DNA of 64,000 nucleotides from Flavisolibacter ginsenosidimutans (GTDB lineage: Bacteria > Bacteroidota > Bacteroidia > Chitinophagales > Chitinophagaceae). Below the pieces are notes generated by a model. That model did no database searches. It was not told the DNA's origin and worked only from the letters and a program-made list of their open reading frames with translations. This document shows positions 52,768 to 62,201 of this stretch, piece after piece; position 1 is the stretch's first letter; every line of letters begins with the position of its first letter. Where the stretch lies: assembly GCF_007970805.1 (NCBI RefSeq), contig NZ_CP042433.1, positions 2,294,001-2,358,000 on the forward strand, written 5' to 3'. Both the position numbers and the translations under genes were made by a program.

Positions 52768-53949
52768 TTATTGAAGCCATATCAACGGATGCCTTACCGG
52801 CAGGTTTCGAATCACTTCTTCGATCGTTGGATTGTGATCCAACTTCTTCCACGTATTCAACCAATCTTTGTTACCGTATGCACTTGCGCCAAAAACAAGC
52901 GAAGGCTGCGCTACCGGCCAGGCATCCCAATACATTACATCTTTTGCAAAAGGCCATTTGTTTTTATTCGCCAGATAGGGATACAAGAATTCAATTCCTT
53001 TCTTTATTGATTTACCGTCTGCTGTTTGATAGTTCCACAAGTCAGCCTCTTTCGCCGAAAGGATCTGGCAAATCGTTGTCATCGCATCGAGGTTGAAGAT
53101 GGAATAACCAAACGGCTTTGTGCGTTTCAATTCTCTTGGAAAACTTCCGTCCGTTGCCATTTGATTCGGCAGCAAAACATTTTTGTAACGGTCGCTGCAA
53201 AAAGCCATCAGCTTTTGATTGTCTGTAAAACGTGCAAAGCAGGCTACCTGCATCACCCAGCAGGTACCGTGATTGTTCTCTGCGTTCATTTCATCTTTGC
53301 CGTACTTGTGCGTGGTAAGCCAGTTCAGGTATTGATCAAACCAATTTTTTATTGCTGCCAAATCATTTGCGTTCATGCTTTTTGCGTGAAGCATCGTTCG
53401 CAATCCTTCTACTACTTCCATCAACTGAATCGTATCAATGATGCCGATGCCTCTTCCTGTGAATCTTCCTTTGATGGCTTGTGCGTACAAGAGGCTTGGA
53501 TTCATCAATGTGGCTTCATCTACAAACCATGCCTTGCAATGCTTCAACGCTTGTTGCACGTATTTTTCATCGCCGGTTAATTTGTAAGCAGATGCCAATG
53601 CGCCAACTATTCTACTGAAGCGGATCATGGCCAGGCGGTGCGCCACAAAGTTGTCCGGGTTCGTCATGCCGTCGCGCTGCACGTAAGGGCTGTCAACGCT
53701 TGCCGGATTGGGCCACCAGTAATCGCCTTCCGAAAAAAAATCGTGTTTGCCGCCGGCGCTTCGCGGAGAACCTTGTGCTGTTACCGTTAACGGCTCCTGT
53801 TGCATTGCCCATGCCGCCTCTTCCATCACTTGCTTGCGCAGGGTTGCCGCGACTTCAGCCTCAAACGCTGTACGAGACATTGCTGTACTTAATTTTTCTT
53901 GGGACGAGCATCCAATTAATACGCATACAAGAACACTCAATAGTCTCAT
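52768..53949 (-). CDS. Alginate-lyase-family lipoprotein (PL5/PL38-like)
   Basis: The 393-aa protein has a lipobox (LLSVLVCVLIGCSS), so it is anchored to the outer membrane. The Alginate_lyase motifs NAENNHGTCW (NNH pair) and DGSFPRELKRTKPFGYS (R and Y) line up with the catalytic Asn-His, Arg and Tyr of PL5. It may act on alginate or glucuronan; the context favours a uronate-rich glycan. Its stop is 14 bases from the GH29-GH88 start. Confidence 0.83.
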   Translation of the reverse strand: MRLLSVLVCVLIGCSSQEKLSTAMSRTAFEAEVAATLRKQVMEEAAWAMQQEPLTVTAQGSPRSAGGKHDFFSEGDYWWPNPASVDSPYVQRDGMTNPDNFVAHRLAMIRFSRIVGALASAYKLTGDEKYVQQALKHCKAWFVDEATLMNPSLLYAQAIKGRFTGRGIGIIDTIQLMEVVEGLRTMLHAKSMNANDLAAIKNWFDQYLNWLTTHKYGKDEMNAENNHGTCWVMQVACFARFTDNQKLMAFCSDRYKNVLLPNQMATDGSFPRELKRTKPFGYSIFNLDAMTTICQILSAKEADLWNYQTADGKSIKKGIEFLYPYLANKNKWPFAKDVMYWDAWPVAQPSLVFGASAYGNKDWLNTWKKLDHNPTIEEVIRNLPVRHPLIWLQ

Positions 53950-54017
53950 GCAAAATTTTAATTTGATAAATTTTGGAGCAAGGTTATCATCATTGAAAGT
54001 TCCAAGGCATCACGCTA

Positions 54018-56474
54018 TTATAAATTCACAAAGGCAGTTGGCAGGCCCTCTACTTTGGCACTGGCAACCGATTTGCCGTTTTTTGTTTTTACCCGAATGA
54101 CGGCTCTACCGTTATACAACTGTACCAGTCTTGAGCCGGACGATGTTCCCAAGTCGTCAATCAACTCACCGTCACCGGTTAAACCAAAGCGAACCCAATT
54201 GGCCGCATCGAGACATTGAACATTTTTATCGTCGAGCATTTTCACTCCTATCGTTGCAACGCCATTCTCGTCAGCCATCTTTTCCATCAATAATTTTGCA
54301 GGCTTGCTCCATTTTTCAGTTTGATAATGAAATTTGATTTCATCTCTCACCGTTTCTTTTCCTTTTCTGGCAACAACGGAAACGCTGTTCTCTCCTTTGT
54401 TGAAGACAACGTTCCATCGCAGGCCAGCAGCAGGAAAATCCGGACTCTTACGCTTTTTGACGCCGTAACTTTTACCGTTTACAAACAATTCCGCTTCGTC
54501 GCAATTGGAATAAACTTTCACCATCTTCTCTTCACCTTCAGCCCCCCAGCGCACCGGCCACGAATGACCATATATGTGTGCCATCGGCTTTGTAGCCCAG
54601 TAGGATTGAAAAACATAATAGGACTCTTTTTTTGCCAGGTCTCTTTCTACTAATCCTTTTTGGTTCATGTAGGGAACAGGATTGTCGGGACGAATCGGCG
54701 TAGAAAAATCGCGGAAGATCCATTGCGCCGCACCCGTGAGCCAGGGCATGGTTTCCTGTTCTTTCAAGTGCCAGTCGAAAAGATTGCAGATGTAAGATTC
54801 GCTCCAGTCGCCGTCTTTGGAAACCCTTGCCGCACCGCCGTACAACGATGCATCGCCGGCACGTTCGTCCGCAGTGCCTTGTGCTTTTATTTGTTGCAAG
54901 GCTTTATCGGGATTCTCTGAATGCCTTCCGGCATGTGAATCGCCACCCCATTCCATGTGAAGGAAGTGATTTACTTTATTAAATTCTTCTTCGGTTACCT
55001 GTTTGTATTCCGTGTAAATGCCGCGGTACCAACCGGCCCAAATGGAAGGTGAATAAACGTCAACAATGTCTTTGCAAAAATCGCAACGGCGGATGGCTGT
55101 TTTGCGCGAAGGATCGAGGCCGTGTGAAAGATCGTTCAGTTCTTTCATGAACGAGCGAATGGCTTCTTTATCAAAATCGGGCTGGTCACCGGGCCAGTCG
55201 TTTTCATTACCCAAACCCCAGATGATAGCGGCCGGATGATTGTAATGCTGCTCAATCATGTTGGTGAGCATTCGTCTTGCCTGCTCTTTGTAAACGGGCC
55301 CGCCCAATCCGCCGCGGCACCACGGGATTTCTTCCCACACCAAAATGCCCAAACTGTCGCAGAGATTTAAGGCAATGCGTGAGTTCTGGTAATGTCCCAG
55401 CCGAATAAAGTTCACACCCATTTCTTTCATCAGGATAAACTCCTGCCGAATCATTTCTTCGGTTAGTGCGGCCGCAACGCCGGCGGCGTCTTCGTGTCGT
55501 TGCGTGCCGCGAATGAGCAGCCGTTTGCCGTTCAAAAAGAAGGGACCTTTCGTGGCAAATCGGAAATGCCGAAAGCCGATTTTTTCGGCTTGTGTAAAGA
55601 CGCCGTCTTTTGTCGTCAGGGTTGTTTCAACGGTGTATAAAGTTGGCTTTTCAGTTGACCAAAGTTGGGGAGCCTTGACGTTGAAATTTACGATTTCAAC
55701 GTCGCTTTTTAAATCACTCAATACCTTTTGCGTTTGCTGAATTGTCTTTCCAAAAGGGTCAAGCAACTTGATGGAAACCGTTGCAGTGGCCGCGTTCAAG
55801 GGATTGTAAAATCTTGTTCGAACGCTTAGCTTTCCTTCTTTGCCAAGGCTGTCTACGTCTGCTTGCACAAAGATTTTGTCAAGAGAAACAGAAGGAACGT
55901 AAACCAGATTCAGGTAACGATAAATGCCGCTGTAAACATTAAAGTCGGAAAGATTGGAAGGGATCATCTCCAAGTCACGGGAATTGTCCGTGCGAATGGA
56001 AAGCGGAATCTTCCCGTTGAATTGTTTTTGCAGCGTGTCGGATTTTTTGAATGCTGCAATCGCATCGGTAATATCCACCGTCCATTCATCATATCCGCCC
56101 ACGTGCGAACCCACTTTTGTCGTGTAGATGTACACATCTGTTTTTTGTCCAACCCCTTCAAAATGCAAAAGCGTTCGCCCTTTTGCATAAGGATTTTTTA
56201 CGTTTAACAAGGTTCGGTACCACGCCGGTCCCTGGTAATAATTCACATCCGGATCAACGGCATCTTTCGCATTCACGCAATGGGGCAAGGTTACATTCGT
56301 CCACAGCGGCACTTCTTCGGGAGCCCCTTTTTTTACCGGTCGTACGGCTTCCCAAATACCGCCGAGGTCCTGCTTTAAAAACTGCCAGTCATCGGTTAAA
56401 CGAATTTTTTGCTGCGCAAAAACAGCCGGCGCGAAAACGGAAAAAATAAAAATGAAAACGGCACTGTGCTTCAC
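54018..56474 (-). CDS. GH2 beta-galactosidase
   Basis: The start is a GTG at 56474; no ATG fits. The 818-aa secreted protein (signal peptide to VFAQ) has the GH2 sandwich-barrel order: sugar-binding domain, Ig-like domain, TIM barrel. The acid/base is E424 in WGLGNENDW and the nucleophile E508 in HMEWGG. It removes beta-galactose (or possibly beta-glucuronate/mannose). The C-terminal DUF4982-like segment (ETVRDEIKFHY) is typical of PUL enzymes. A terminator precedes it. Confidence 0.92.
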   Translation of the reverse strand: MKHSAVFIFIFSVFAPAVFAQQKIRLTDDWQFLKQDLGGIWEAVRPVKKGAPEEVPLWTNVTLPHCVNAKDAVDPDVNYYQGPAWYRTLLNVKNPYAKGRTLLHFEGVGQKTDVYIYTTKVGSHVGGYDEWTVDITDAIAAFKKSDTLQKQFNGKIPLSIRTDNSRDLEMIPSNLSDFNVYSGIYRYLNLVYVPSVSLDKIFVQADVDSLGKEGKLSVRTRFYNPLNAATATVSIKLLDPFGKTIQQTQKVLSDLKSDVEIVNFNVKAPQLWSTEKPTLYTVETTLTTKDGVFTQAEKIGFRHFRFATKGPFFLNGKRLLIRGTQRHEDAAGVAAALTEEMIRQEFILMKEMGVNFIRLGHYQNSRIALNLCDSLGILVWEEIPWCRGGLGGPVYKEQARRMLTNMIEQHYNHPAAIIWGLGNENDWPGDQPDFDKEAIRSFMKELNDLSHGLDPSRKTAIRRCDFCKDIVDVYSPSIWAGWYRGIYTEYKQVTEEEFNKVNHFLHMEWGGDSHAGRHSENPDKALQQIKAQGTADERAGDASLYGGAARVSKDGDWSESYICNLFDWHLKEQETMPWLTGAAQWIFRDFSTPIRPDNPVPYMNQKGLVERDLAKKESYYVFQSYWATKPMAHIYGHSWPVRWGAEGEEKMVKVYSNCDEAELFVNGKSYGVKKRKSPDFPAAGLRWNVVFNKGENSVSVVARKGKETVRDEIKFHYQTEKWSKPAKLLMEKMADENGVATIGVKMLDDKNVQCLDAANWVRFGLTGDGELIDDLGTSSGSRLVQLYNGRAVIRVKTKNGKSVASAKVEGLPTAFVNL

Positions 56475-56496
56475 GATGGTTAAAAGGGTTTGGCGG

Positions 56497-56540
56497 AAAA
56501 AGAAAAGAAAAGAACCGGCTTTTAACCGCCGGCTCTTTAC
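56497..56540 (-). terminator. Terminator/attenuator between fasciclin gene and GH2
   Basis: Minus strand: AGAGCCGGC and GCCGGTTCT pair around an 8-base loop and are followed by TTTCTTTTCTTTTT. It lies in the 117-base gap between the fasciclin lipoprotein and GH2, so much of the transcript from susC-susD may end here. Confidence 0.75.
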
Positions 56541-56591
56541 CGATTGCTGCTTTGTGAGACTTTAAAACTTCGTCAAGAACGTTTGCGTTGA

Positions 56592-57314
56592 TTACTGTCC
56601 CAACGTTGTTGTGAGAAACCTGTCGATGGCATGAATGGTTCCGTTGGTGGCCTGAATGCTGCTGGTCCTTACGTTGCGGCTTTCGTTCAGCACAATGGGA
56701 TAATCCGATGTGTTGGACGGAGAAGAATTAAGCACCCTGATGGTCATTTTGGAATCGGGGTTGGCAACGAAAGGATAAGCCGTGTTTCGTGTAATGCCCG
56801 CCGGAAGCGTGTTAAGGCTGCCCGCCGGGGCAATTGTTTTCACTTCAACAAGATTTACCGGCGGCAAGGTGTAATGGTTGTACACGCCTTCGATGATCAG
56901 GTATTGCAAATACGTTTTCACCAGGTCTTTCGGATAATCGGTCCAAACTTTACCGGTCTTTCCATTTACTAGATAAGCGCCAAAAAAACCAACGTCGGCC
57001 AAATTGCTGTTGGTTCTTGTCAGCGCTTCTGTAACGGGAAAAATATACGTCCGGTTTGGCTTCACGTATTCGGCCGTATCAATTCCGCTGTAGATGATGG
57101 CGTCGTAAAAGCTTTTCCAAATCTGGTCATTGGCCGTCGTGCCCAAGGCTCTTTGTTTCAGGTAGTCCCACGCAGACATGTACACGTGTGAATCCACCGT
57201 GTCGGCCTTGCGGTCGTAATCTTTTTGCAAAGCCAGCTTTTTACAACTTGACAGCGACAACGCTGAAGCAACGAGGACAACGGCAGCGCCGAAAAAAAGT
57301 TTATTGAAATTCAT
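56592..57314 (-). CDS. Fasciclin-domain lipoprotein
   Basis: The 240-aa lipoprotein (lipobox LSLSSCKK) ends in the fasciclin motif TSSIQATNGTIHAIDRFL. It occupies the place where SusE/SusF-like glycan-binding surface proteins usually stand, directly after SusD with 12 bases between them. A surface glycan- or protein-binding role is likely, but the ligand is unknown. Confidence 0.82.
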   Translation of the reverse strand: MNFNKLFFGAAVVLVASALSLSSCKKLALQKDYDRKADTVDSHVYMSAWDYLKQRALGTTANDQIWKSFYDAIIYSGIDTAEYVKPNRTYIFPVTEALTRTNSNLADVGFFGAYLVNGKTGKVWTDYPKDLVKTYLQYLIIEGVYNHYTLPPVNLVEVKTIAPAGSLNTLPAGITRNTAYPFVANPDSKMTIRVLNSSPSNTSDYPIVLNESRNVRTSSIQATNGTIHAIDRFLTTTLGQ

Positions 57315-57326
57315 AACAATCGCTGA

Positions 57327-58859
57327 TTAATTATAAGAAGGGTTTTGTACCAGTTTTTTGTTGTCTTCCAACAGTGTGCGGTAAAGCGGCCAAAGTATTT
57401 TGTTTACGTCGCTGCCAAAGCCGGTTTGCGCTGTGCCCAGTCTTGCCTGGCGCAGTTTCAAAACAGGATCCATCACCTCCATTACTTTTCCGGTTCTTAC
57501 CAAATCAAACCACCGCTTCCCTTCACCGTACAATTCAAACCTCCGTTCGTTTAAGATTGTGTTTTCCATATTGGCTGCGCTTACCGCAGGATCGTTTGCC
57601 GCATAAGCGGTTAAGCCGGCCCGCACACGAATGAAGTTGAGGTACTTCAAGGCATTGGCAAGGTCGCCGGTCTTGTTCAGTGCTTCAGCATACGTTAAGT
57701 AAACGTCGCCCAGGCGGTACATCACCAGATAAACATTGAGATCGGTGGGTTGTGTGCCCGCGGGCTGGCTGAACACACCGCTCATGTTAAAATATTTCAG
57801 CAGCTTGTCGTTGTGTCCAAGACCATTTAACGTGTCAATAGTTCCCGGCATACGGATGTCGGCTTTTACTTTTTTCCAATCAGCTTGCAAGGTGGAATCA
57901 AACCTTGCCTGGTTGTTGGACAAGCCAACGGTAACCGGCAGACAGGCGCAACCGTTAACCGTATTGTCCCAATGAATGCTCCAGATTGACTCTCTTGTTT
58001 TCGACGGGTCAAGGAATAAATTTTTCCAGCTTGCGGTGGGCTCAAGATCGGCACCGGATGTACCGCCGAATACTTTTCCGTTTGGTGCTTTTGCTTTGAA
58101 AAGGTTTTGAATCCATGCAATGGCTTTGTTGTAATCCGGTTGAATTTTGTTGTCGTGGCTCTTCCACATGTACACGTCCGCAGCAATGGCGCAAATGGCC
58201 GCTTCGTTGATGCTCCAAACGGTTGGCGTCTGGTTTTTTTGCATCAGCGAGTATGCCTTTTCAAGATCGGGGATAACGAGGTTTTTTAAGACGCTATCTT
58301 TTGCGCTTCGGGGTTTCTCGTCCGGTTGTGAAACATCGGCATACGGTTCCGTCCATACCACCGGATCGCCCCAGATTCTTATAATGTTGAAATAACAAAA
58401 AGCCCGCATGGCATAGCATTGCGCCAGTGCGTTGTTTACAACCGTAGGCGTTGCGTTGGCATCGTAAGAAGCGGCTTGCGGAATGTATTTGATGGCCGTG
58501 TTGCAGCGGCCAATCGTGCGGTAAAAACCGGTCCAGTTGGCGGATGTATTTCCCGACGTGAGCGCATTTTGCGAAAGCTCTTTGTAAGAGGCGGCGGAAT
58601 ACTGCCCGTTGTCGTCGAAGTTATCAGACCGTAATTCGCCCCATTGAAAATAAAAACCCGTAAAGCCCGTACCCGTTCCGGTCATGTCTTGCTGCAGCGA
58701 AGCATACATGCCGGCAAGTGCAGAATTGATGTCTTTCAGCGACTTGAAAAATTCCGTGTTCGGAACGCTGTTCAATGGCTGCTGATCCAGAAACTTCTTA
58801 CAACCGCTGACTGCGCCAAGGATTAAAACAAAACAGAGACTATAAAATATTTTTTTCAT
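57327..58859 (-). CDS. susD: SusD-like surface glycan-binding lipoprotein
   Basis: The 510-aa lipoprotein (lipobox AVSGCKKFLDQQP) has the RagB/SusD order: TPR-like helices with AQCYAMRAFCYFNIIRIWGD, and C-terminal MYRLGDVYLTYAEALN and ERRFELYGEGKRWFDLVRTGK. It forms the lid over the SusC pore and delivers oligosaccharides. It starts 11 bases after SusC. Confidence 0.96.
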   Translation of the reverse strand: MKKIFYSLCFVLILGAVSGCKKFLDQQPLNSVPNTEFFKSLKDINSALAGMYASLQQDMTGTGTGFTGFYFQWGELRSDNFDDNGQYSAASYKELSQNALTSGNTSANWTGFYRTIGRCNTAIKYIPQAASYDANATPTVVNNALAQCYAMRAFCYFNIIRIWGDPVVWTEPYADVSQPDEKPRSAKDSVLKNLVIPDLEKAYSLMQKNQTPTVWSINEAAICAIAADVYMWKSHDNKIQPDYNKAIAWIQNLFKAKAPNGKVFGGTSGADLEPTASWKNLFLDPSKTRESIWSIHWDNTVNGCACLPVTVGLSNNQARFDSTLQADWKKVKADIRMPGTIDTLNGLGHNDKLLKYFNMSGVFSQPAGTQPTDLNVYLVMYRLGDVYLTYAEALNKTGDLANALKYLNFIRVRAGLTAYAANDPAVSAANMENTILNERRFELYGEGKRWFDLVRTGKVMEVMDPVLKLRQARLGTAQTGFGSDVNKILWPLYRTLLEDNKKLVQNPSYN

Positions 58860-58870
58860 CTTTTTTCTTT

Positions 58871-61800
58871 TTAGAAATTAACGTTTATGCCTACGCCTAC
58901 TTCTCTTCTCTTCGGATACCTGCCGTTGTCCTGACCGATGTTCAATCCCGTTGAACTGAACTCGGGATCGTACCAGCTATAATTTGTCCAGGTAAGCAGG
59001 TTGTTGCCGTAAACGTAAACGCTTGCGTTTTTCAGGTGCACAGCCTTTGCCCACTTTTGCTCCAAGGTATAATTTAACCGCACGCTACTTAAGCGGATAA
59101 ACGAGCCGTCTTCAATGTAAAGACTATTGTAACCGCTGGAGATGCTTCCGCGGGTATCCCTGCGGTTGAACAAAGGATATTTGGTCACATCGCCTTGTTG
59201 TTTCCACGAGGTGTTTACCGCATCCCAGATGGGTGGGGTATAAGTTGAGCTGGTGTTGTTCTGTGCGTTTCTAACGAGGTTAAAAATCTCGTTGCCCATT
59301 TGCCCGTTGAACAAAAAGTTCAGCGAAAAGTTTTTGTAACGAACCGTATTGCTGATGCCAAAGAAATAATCGGGAATACCGTTTCCTACAATCACTTTGT
59401 CGGCTTCGTCAATGATGCCGTCGTTGTTCTTGTCAAACCATTCGGTATCGCCGCCCTGCAGCACAATGCCGTTCCGGGTTAGTTGCCTTACAGTGCCGGA
59501 GTAAGCTTTTCCGTTCAAATAATAATCTGCTGTTTTCCCGTCGGCTGAAATATTCCGGGCTTCCAATTTTACACCGTCCGTCGTATAAGCATTCGATGCA
59601 TCGTACGGAAACACGCCGAGGTTTTTCCACATGTACATGTCACCGATGCGGCCTCCTTCCTGAATCAACCAAATATTTCCGGAAATAAATGAAGAGTGGT
59701 TTGCCAATTCTTTAATGCGTGGATCCTGAAATGAGATGTTGGCCGAAACGTCCCAACCGAAATCTTTGGTGTTCACCGGTGTTCCCTGCAATACAAACTC
59801 CCATCCTTTGTTGGTAATGGAACCAATGTTAACGGGCACGCTGGAAGCCCCGGTTTCTTTTGCCAACTGGTCGGAGTAAAGCAAGTCCTCCGTGATTTTG
59901 GTATAATAATCTGCAGAGAAGTTCAACCGGCCGTTCAGGAAACTTAAGTCCAAACCGTAACTGTTGTTGTACGTGGTTTCCCATTGAATGCGTTCGTTGC
60001 CCAGCGTCGGATTGATGCCTGCGCCGTTGATGCCGTTGTAATAGTTTCCAAAGGTCATCAAAGTGTTGTGTGCATATTCACTGATGGCATCGTTGCCGGT
60101 TTTGCCGGTGCTGAACCGAAGCTTTCCGTCGTACAATACTTTCTTGGCCCAGCCCATGAAATTCTCTTGTGAAAAACGCCATGCGGCAGAACCCGAGAAG
60201 AAATTTCCGTACTGGTTTTCGGAACCAAAACGCGAGGAACCGTCGCGGCGGAAAGTTCCCTGCAAGATGTATTTGCTGCCGAAATTGTAGCCAACCCTTG
60301 CAAAGAAAGAAGCAAGCGTCCAGGCCTTCGCATCGGTGCGGGTTTTGGTAAGATCAATGTCGCCTGCGTTTGACGTGTTGAAGCTTTCGGTAACGTAAGA
60401 TTTCATGGCGTACGTATAATAATCCCATCTCCGCTTCTCCATGCTTACGCCGGCCGTGCCCGTAAGCTGGTGCTGACCCAAGCGTTTGCTGTAGTTCAAA
60501 TAACTCTGCATCTGCCAGCGTGAAACTTTCTCAAACGTGTTGCTGCCCGTAGCATTTCCGGTACCGCCGGAGGTCAGGGAACTTGGCGAGAACTGGTTGT
60601 TGTTGTCGTTGTCCAGTTGAATGTTGAACAGCCCCGTGAATTTTAAATCCTTGTAAATCTGGTAGCCCAGCGTCGTGTTGAATTGCGAGGTGTAATTATT
60701 ATCCAGGTCCACGTTGAAAAGCGCCTGCGCAACCGGGTTCCGTTTTGATTCAACATAGCTTGCATAAGAACCGTCCGGACGGAAAATGCTCGTCCATGGG
60801 TTTCTTTCAAACACTTGTTTTACCGTGTTGCCAACAGGAATGACGTTGCCTTTTTCCCATTCAAACGACAAGTTGTGGCTCACGGAAAGTTTGCCGACGT
60901 TGTAGCCAAGGTTAATTCTTCCTTGCAGTCTTTTGATCCAGCTATTTAATACAATTGACTGGTCGTCGGTATAGTTTACACCGCCGTAATAGTTTAACCC
61001 GCTGCCTCCGCCGCTCACGCTTACAGACGCAACTTGCTTCACGCCGGTTCTGAACAACAGGTCCTGGTAGTCGTTGTCTGCGTTCAGGTACGGGTTGGTA
61101 GAATCCGCGTTGTAGCCCGAGTTGTTGTCTCTGTTTGCACGGTAATAGCGCAATTCACTGGCACTTGTTGTACGTAATTTGTGCGCCAGTTTTCCGTACA
61201 AGCGATAGGTGTTGATGTTGATGCTTGGTTTGCCTGCCTTGCCTTTTTTTGTGGTGATAAGAATGACGCCGTTAGCGCCTCTTGCTCCGTAAATGGCTGC
61301 CGAAGAAGCGTCCTTCAAAATGTCAATGGTTTCAACGTCTTGCGGGTTCACATAATTTCCGTTCTCGCTTATCACGCCGTCAATCACGTAAAGCGGCCCG
61401 TTTCCTTCGGCGTTGATGGTGGAGGCGCCACGAATCTGGATGGTGCCCTGGCCAAAAGGATCGCCGTTATCGTTGGTGATCAAAACACCGGCTGCCTGTC
61501 CTTGCAAAGCGTCAAAGAGTGTAACCGGTACCCGCTCCTGAATTTGCTTGGAGCCAACTTGCGCTGTAGCGCCGGTAAGGTCTTTTTTCTTTGCCGTACC
61601 GCCGTAACCAATAATGACGACGTTTTCAAGATCGGCCGCGTTTTCGGCCAAGGTTGTGTTAACCGTCGTGCGGTTGCCAACCGTTTCCTCTTTGGTGGAG
61701 AATCCCACGTTGGAAAAAACAAGTACGGCTTTGGCGTTGGGCACTGAAAGTGAGTATTTACCGTCCGCGTCGGTAAACACAGCCGTGGATGTTCCTTTTA

Positions 61801-61975
61801 ACGTTACCGTAACCCCGCCAATTGGACTTTGTTTGCTGTCCGAAACAAGGCCTGAAACTTTTGTCTGGGCGTGTAAAACAGTAAAAGAAAGGAGTTGCAA
61901 AACCGTTGCGAAGAGGAAAAAGCGGAGATAACGAGAGTTACCTGTACGCTTTGCAGCGATGCAGTTTTTTTTCAT
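58871..61975 (-). CDS. susC: SusC-like TonB-dependent outer-membrane transporter
   Basis: The 1034-aa protein has a signal peptide, a carboxypeptidase-D-regulatory-like domain (TKVSGLVSDSKQSPIGGVTV), the SusC plug with GYGGTAKKKDLTGATAQV and LQGQAAGVLI, the signature IYGARGANGVILITTKKGK, and a long 22-strand barrel ending in VGVGINVNF. It imports oligosaccharides with TonB energy. Confidence 0.96.
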   Translation of the reverse strand: MKKNCIAAKRTGNSRYLRFFLFATVLQLLSFTVLHAQTKVSGLVSDSKQSPIGGVTVTLKGTSTAVFTDADGKYSLSVPNAKAVLVFSNVGFSTKEETVGNRTTVNTTLAENAADLENVVIIGYGGTAKKKDLTGATAQVGSKQIQERVPVTLFDALQGQAAGVLITNDNGDPFGQGTIQIRGASTINAEGNGPLYVIDGVISENGNYVNPQDVETIDILKDASSAAIYGARGANGVILITTKKGKAGKPSININTYRLYGKLAHKLRTTSASELRYYRANRDNNSGYNADSTNPYLNADNDYQDLLFRTGVKQVASVSVSGGGSGLNYYGGVNYTDDQSIVLNSWIKRLQGRINLGYNVGKLSVSHNLSFEWEKGNVIPVGNTVKQVFERNPWTSIFRPDGSYASYVESKRNPVAQALFNVDLDNNYTSQFNTTLGYQIYKDLKFTGLFNIQLDNDNNNQFSPSSLTSGGTGNATGSNTFEKVSRWQMQSYLNYSKRLGQHQLTGTAGVSMEKRRWDYYTYAMKSYVTESFNTSNAGDIDLTKTRTDAKAWTLASFFARVGYNFGSKYILQGTFRRDGSSRFGSENQYGNFFSGSAAWRFSQENFMGWAKKVLYDGKLRFSTGKTGNDAISEYAHNTLMTFGNYYNGINGAGINPTLGNERIQWETTYNNSYGLDLSFLNGRLNFSADYYTKITEDLLYSDQLAKETGASSVPVNIGSITNKGWEFVLQGTPVNTKDFGWDVSANISFQDPRIKELANHSSFISGNIWLIQEGGRIGDMYMWKNLGVFPYDASNAYTTDGVKLEARNISADGKTADYYLNGKAYSGTVRQLTRNGIVLQGGDTEWFDKNNDGIIDEADKVIVGNGIPDYFFGISNTVRYKNFSLNFLFNGQMGNEIFNLVRNAQNNTSSTYTPPIWDAVNTSWKQQGDVTKYPLFNRRDTRGSISSGYNSLYIEDGSFIRLSSVRLNYTLEQKWAKAVHLKNASVYVYGNNLLTWTNYSWYDPEFSSTGLNIGQDNGRYPKRREVGVGINVNF

Positions 61976-62201
61976 ACAGCAATCATTTTAGATCCAACCG
62001 GGTTAATAAAAAGATTTTGAAGCAGTCGTATCCGAAGTGCAAGTAAACCCGATTTCAGAAGGACCGATTTGCTCCGATTGACATTGTAATAAGCTATTTT
62101 GACATCGCAAAACGGCAATCTATTATTTACAATGTATAATGAGCTTATTGTTTTGTAACAGACGCTCAATCTTTGTTGAAAGATGCAAGCAACGCCCTGT
62201 A
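61976..62201. promoter_or_regulatory. Spacer upstream of susC with paired inverted repeats
   Basis: The 226-base spacer contains ACATTGTAA (62081-62089) and its reverse complement TTACAATGT (62127-62135), and AATAAGCT (62088-62095) with AGCTTATT (62142-62149). They could be operator half-sites or a structured leader for the susC transcript. Confidence 0.5.
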
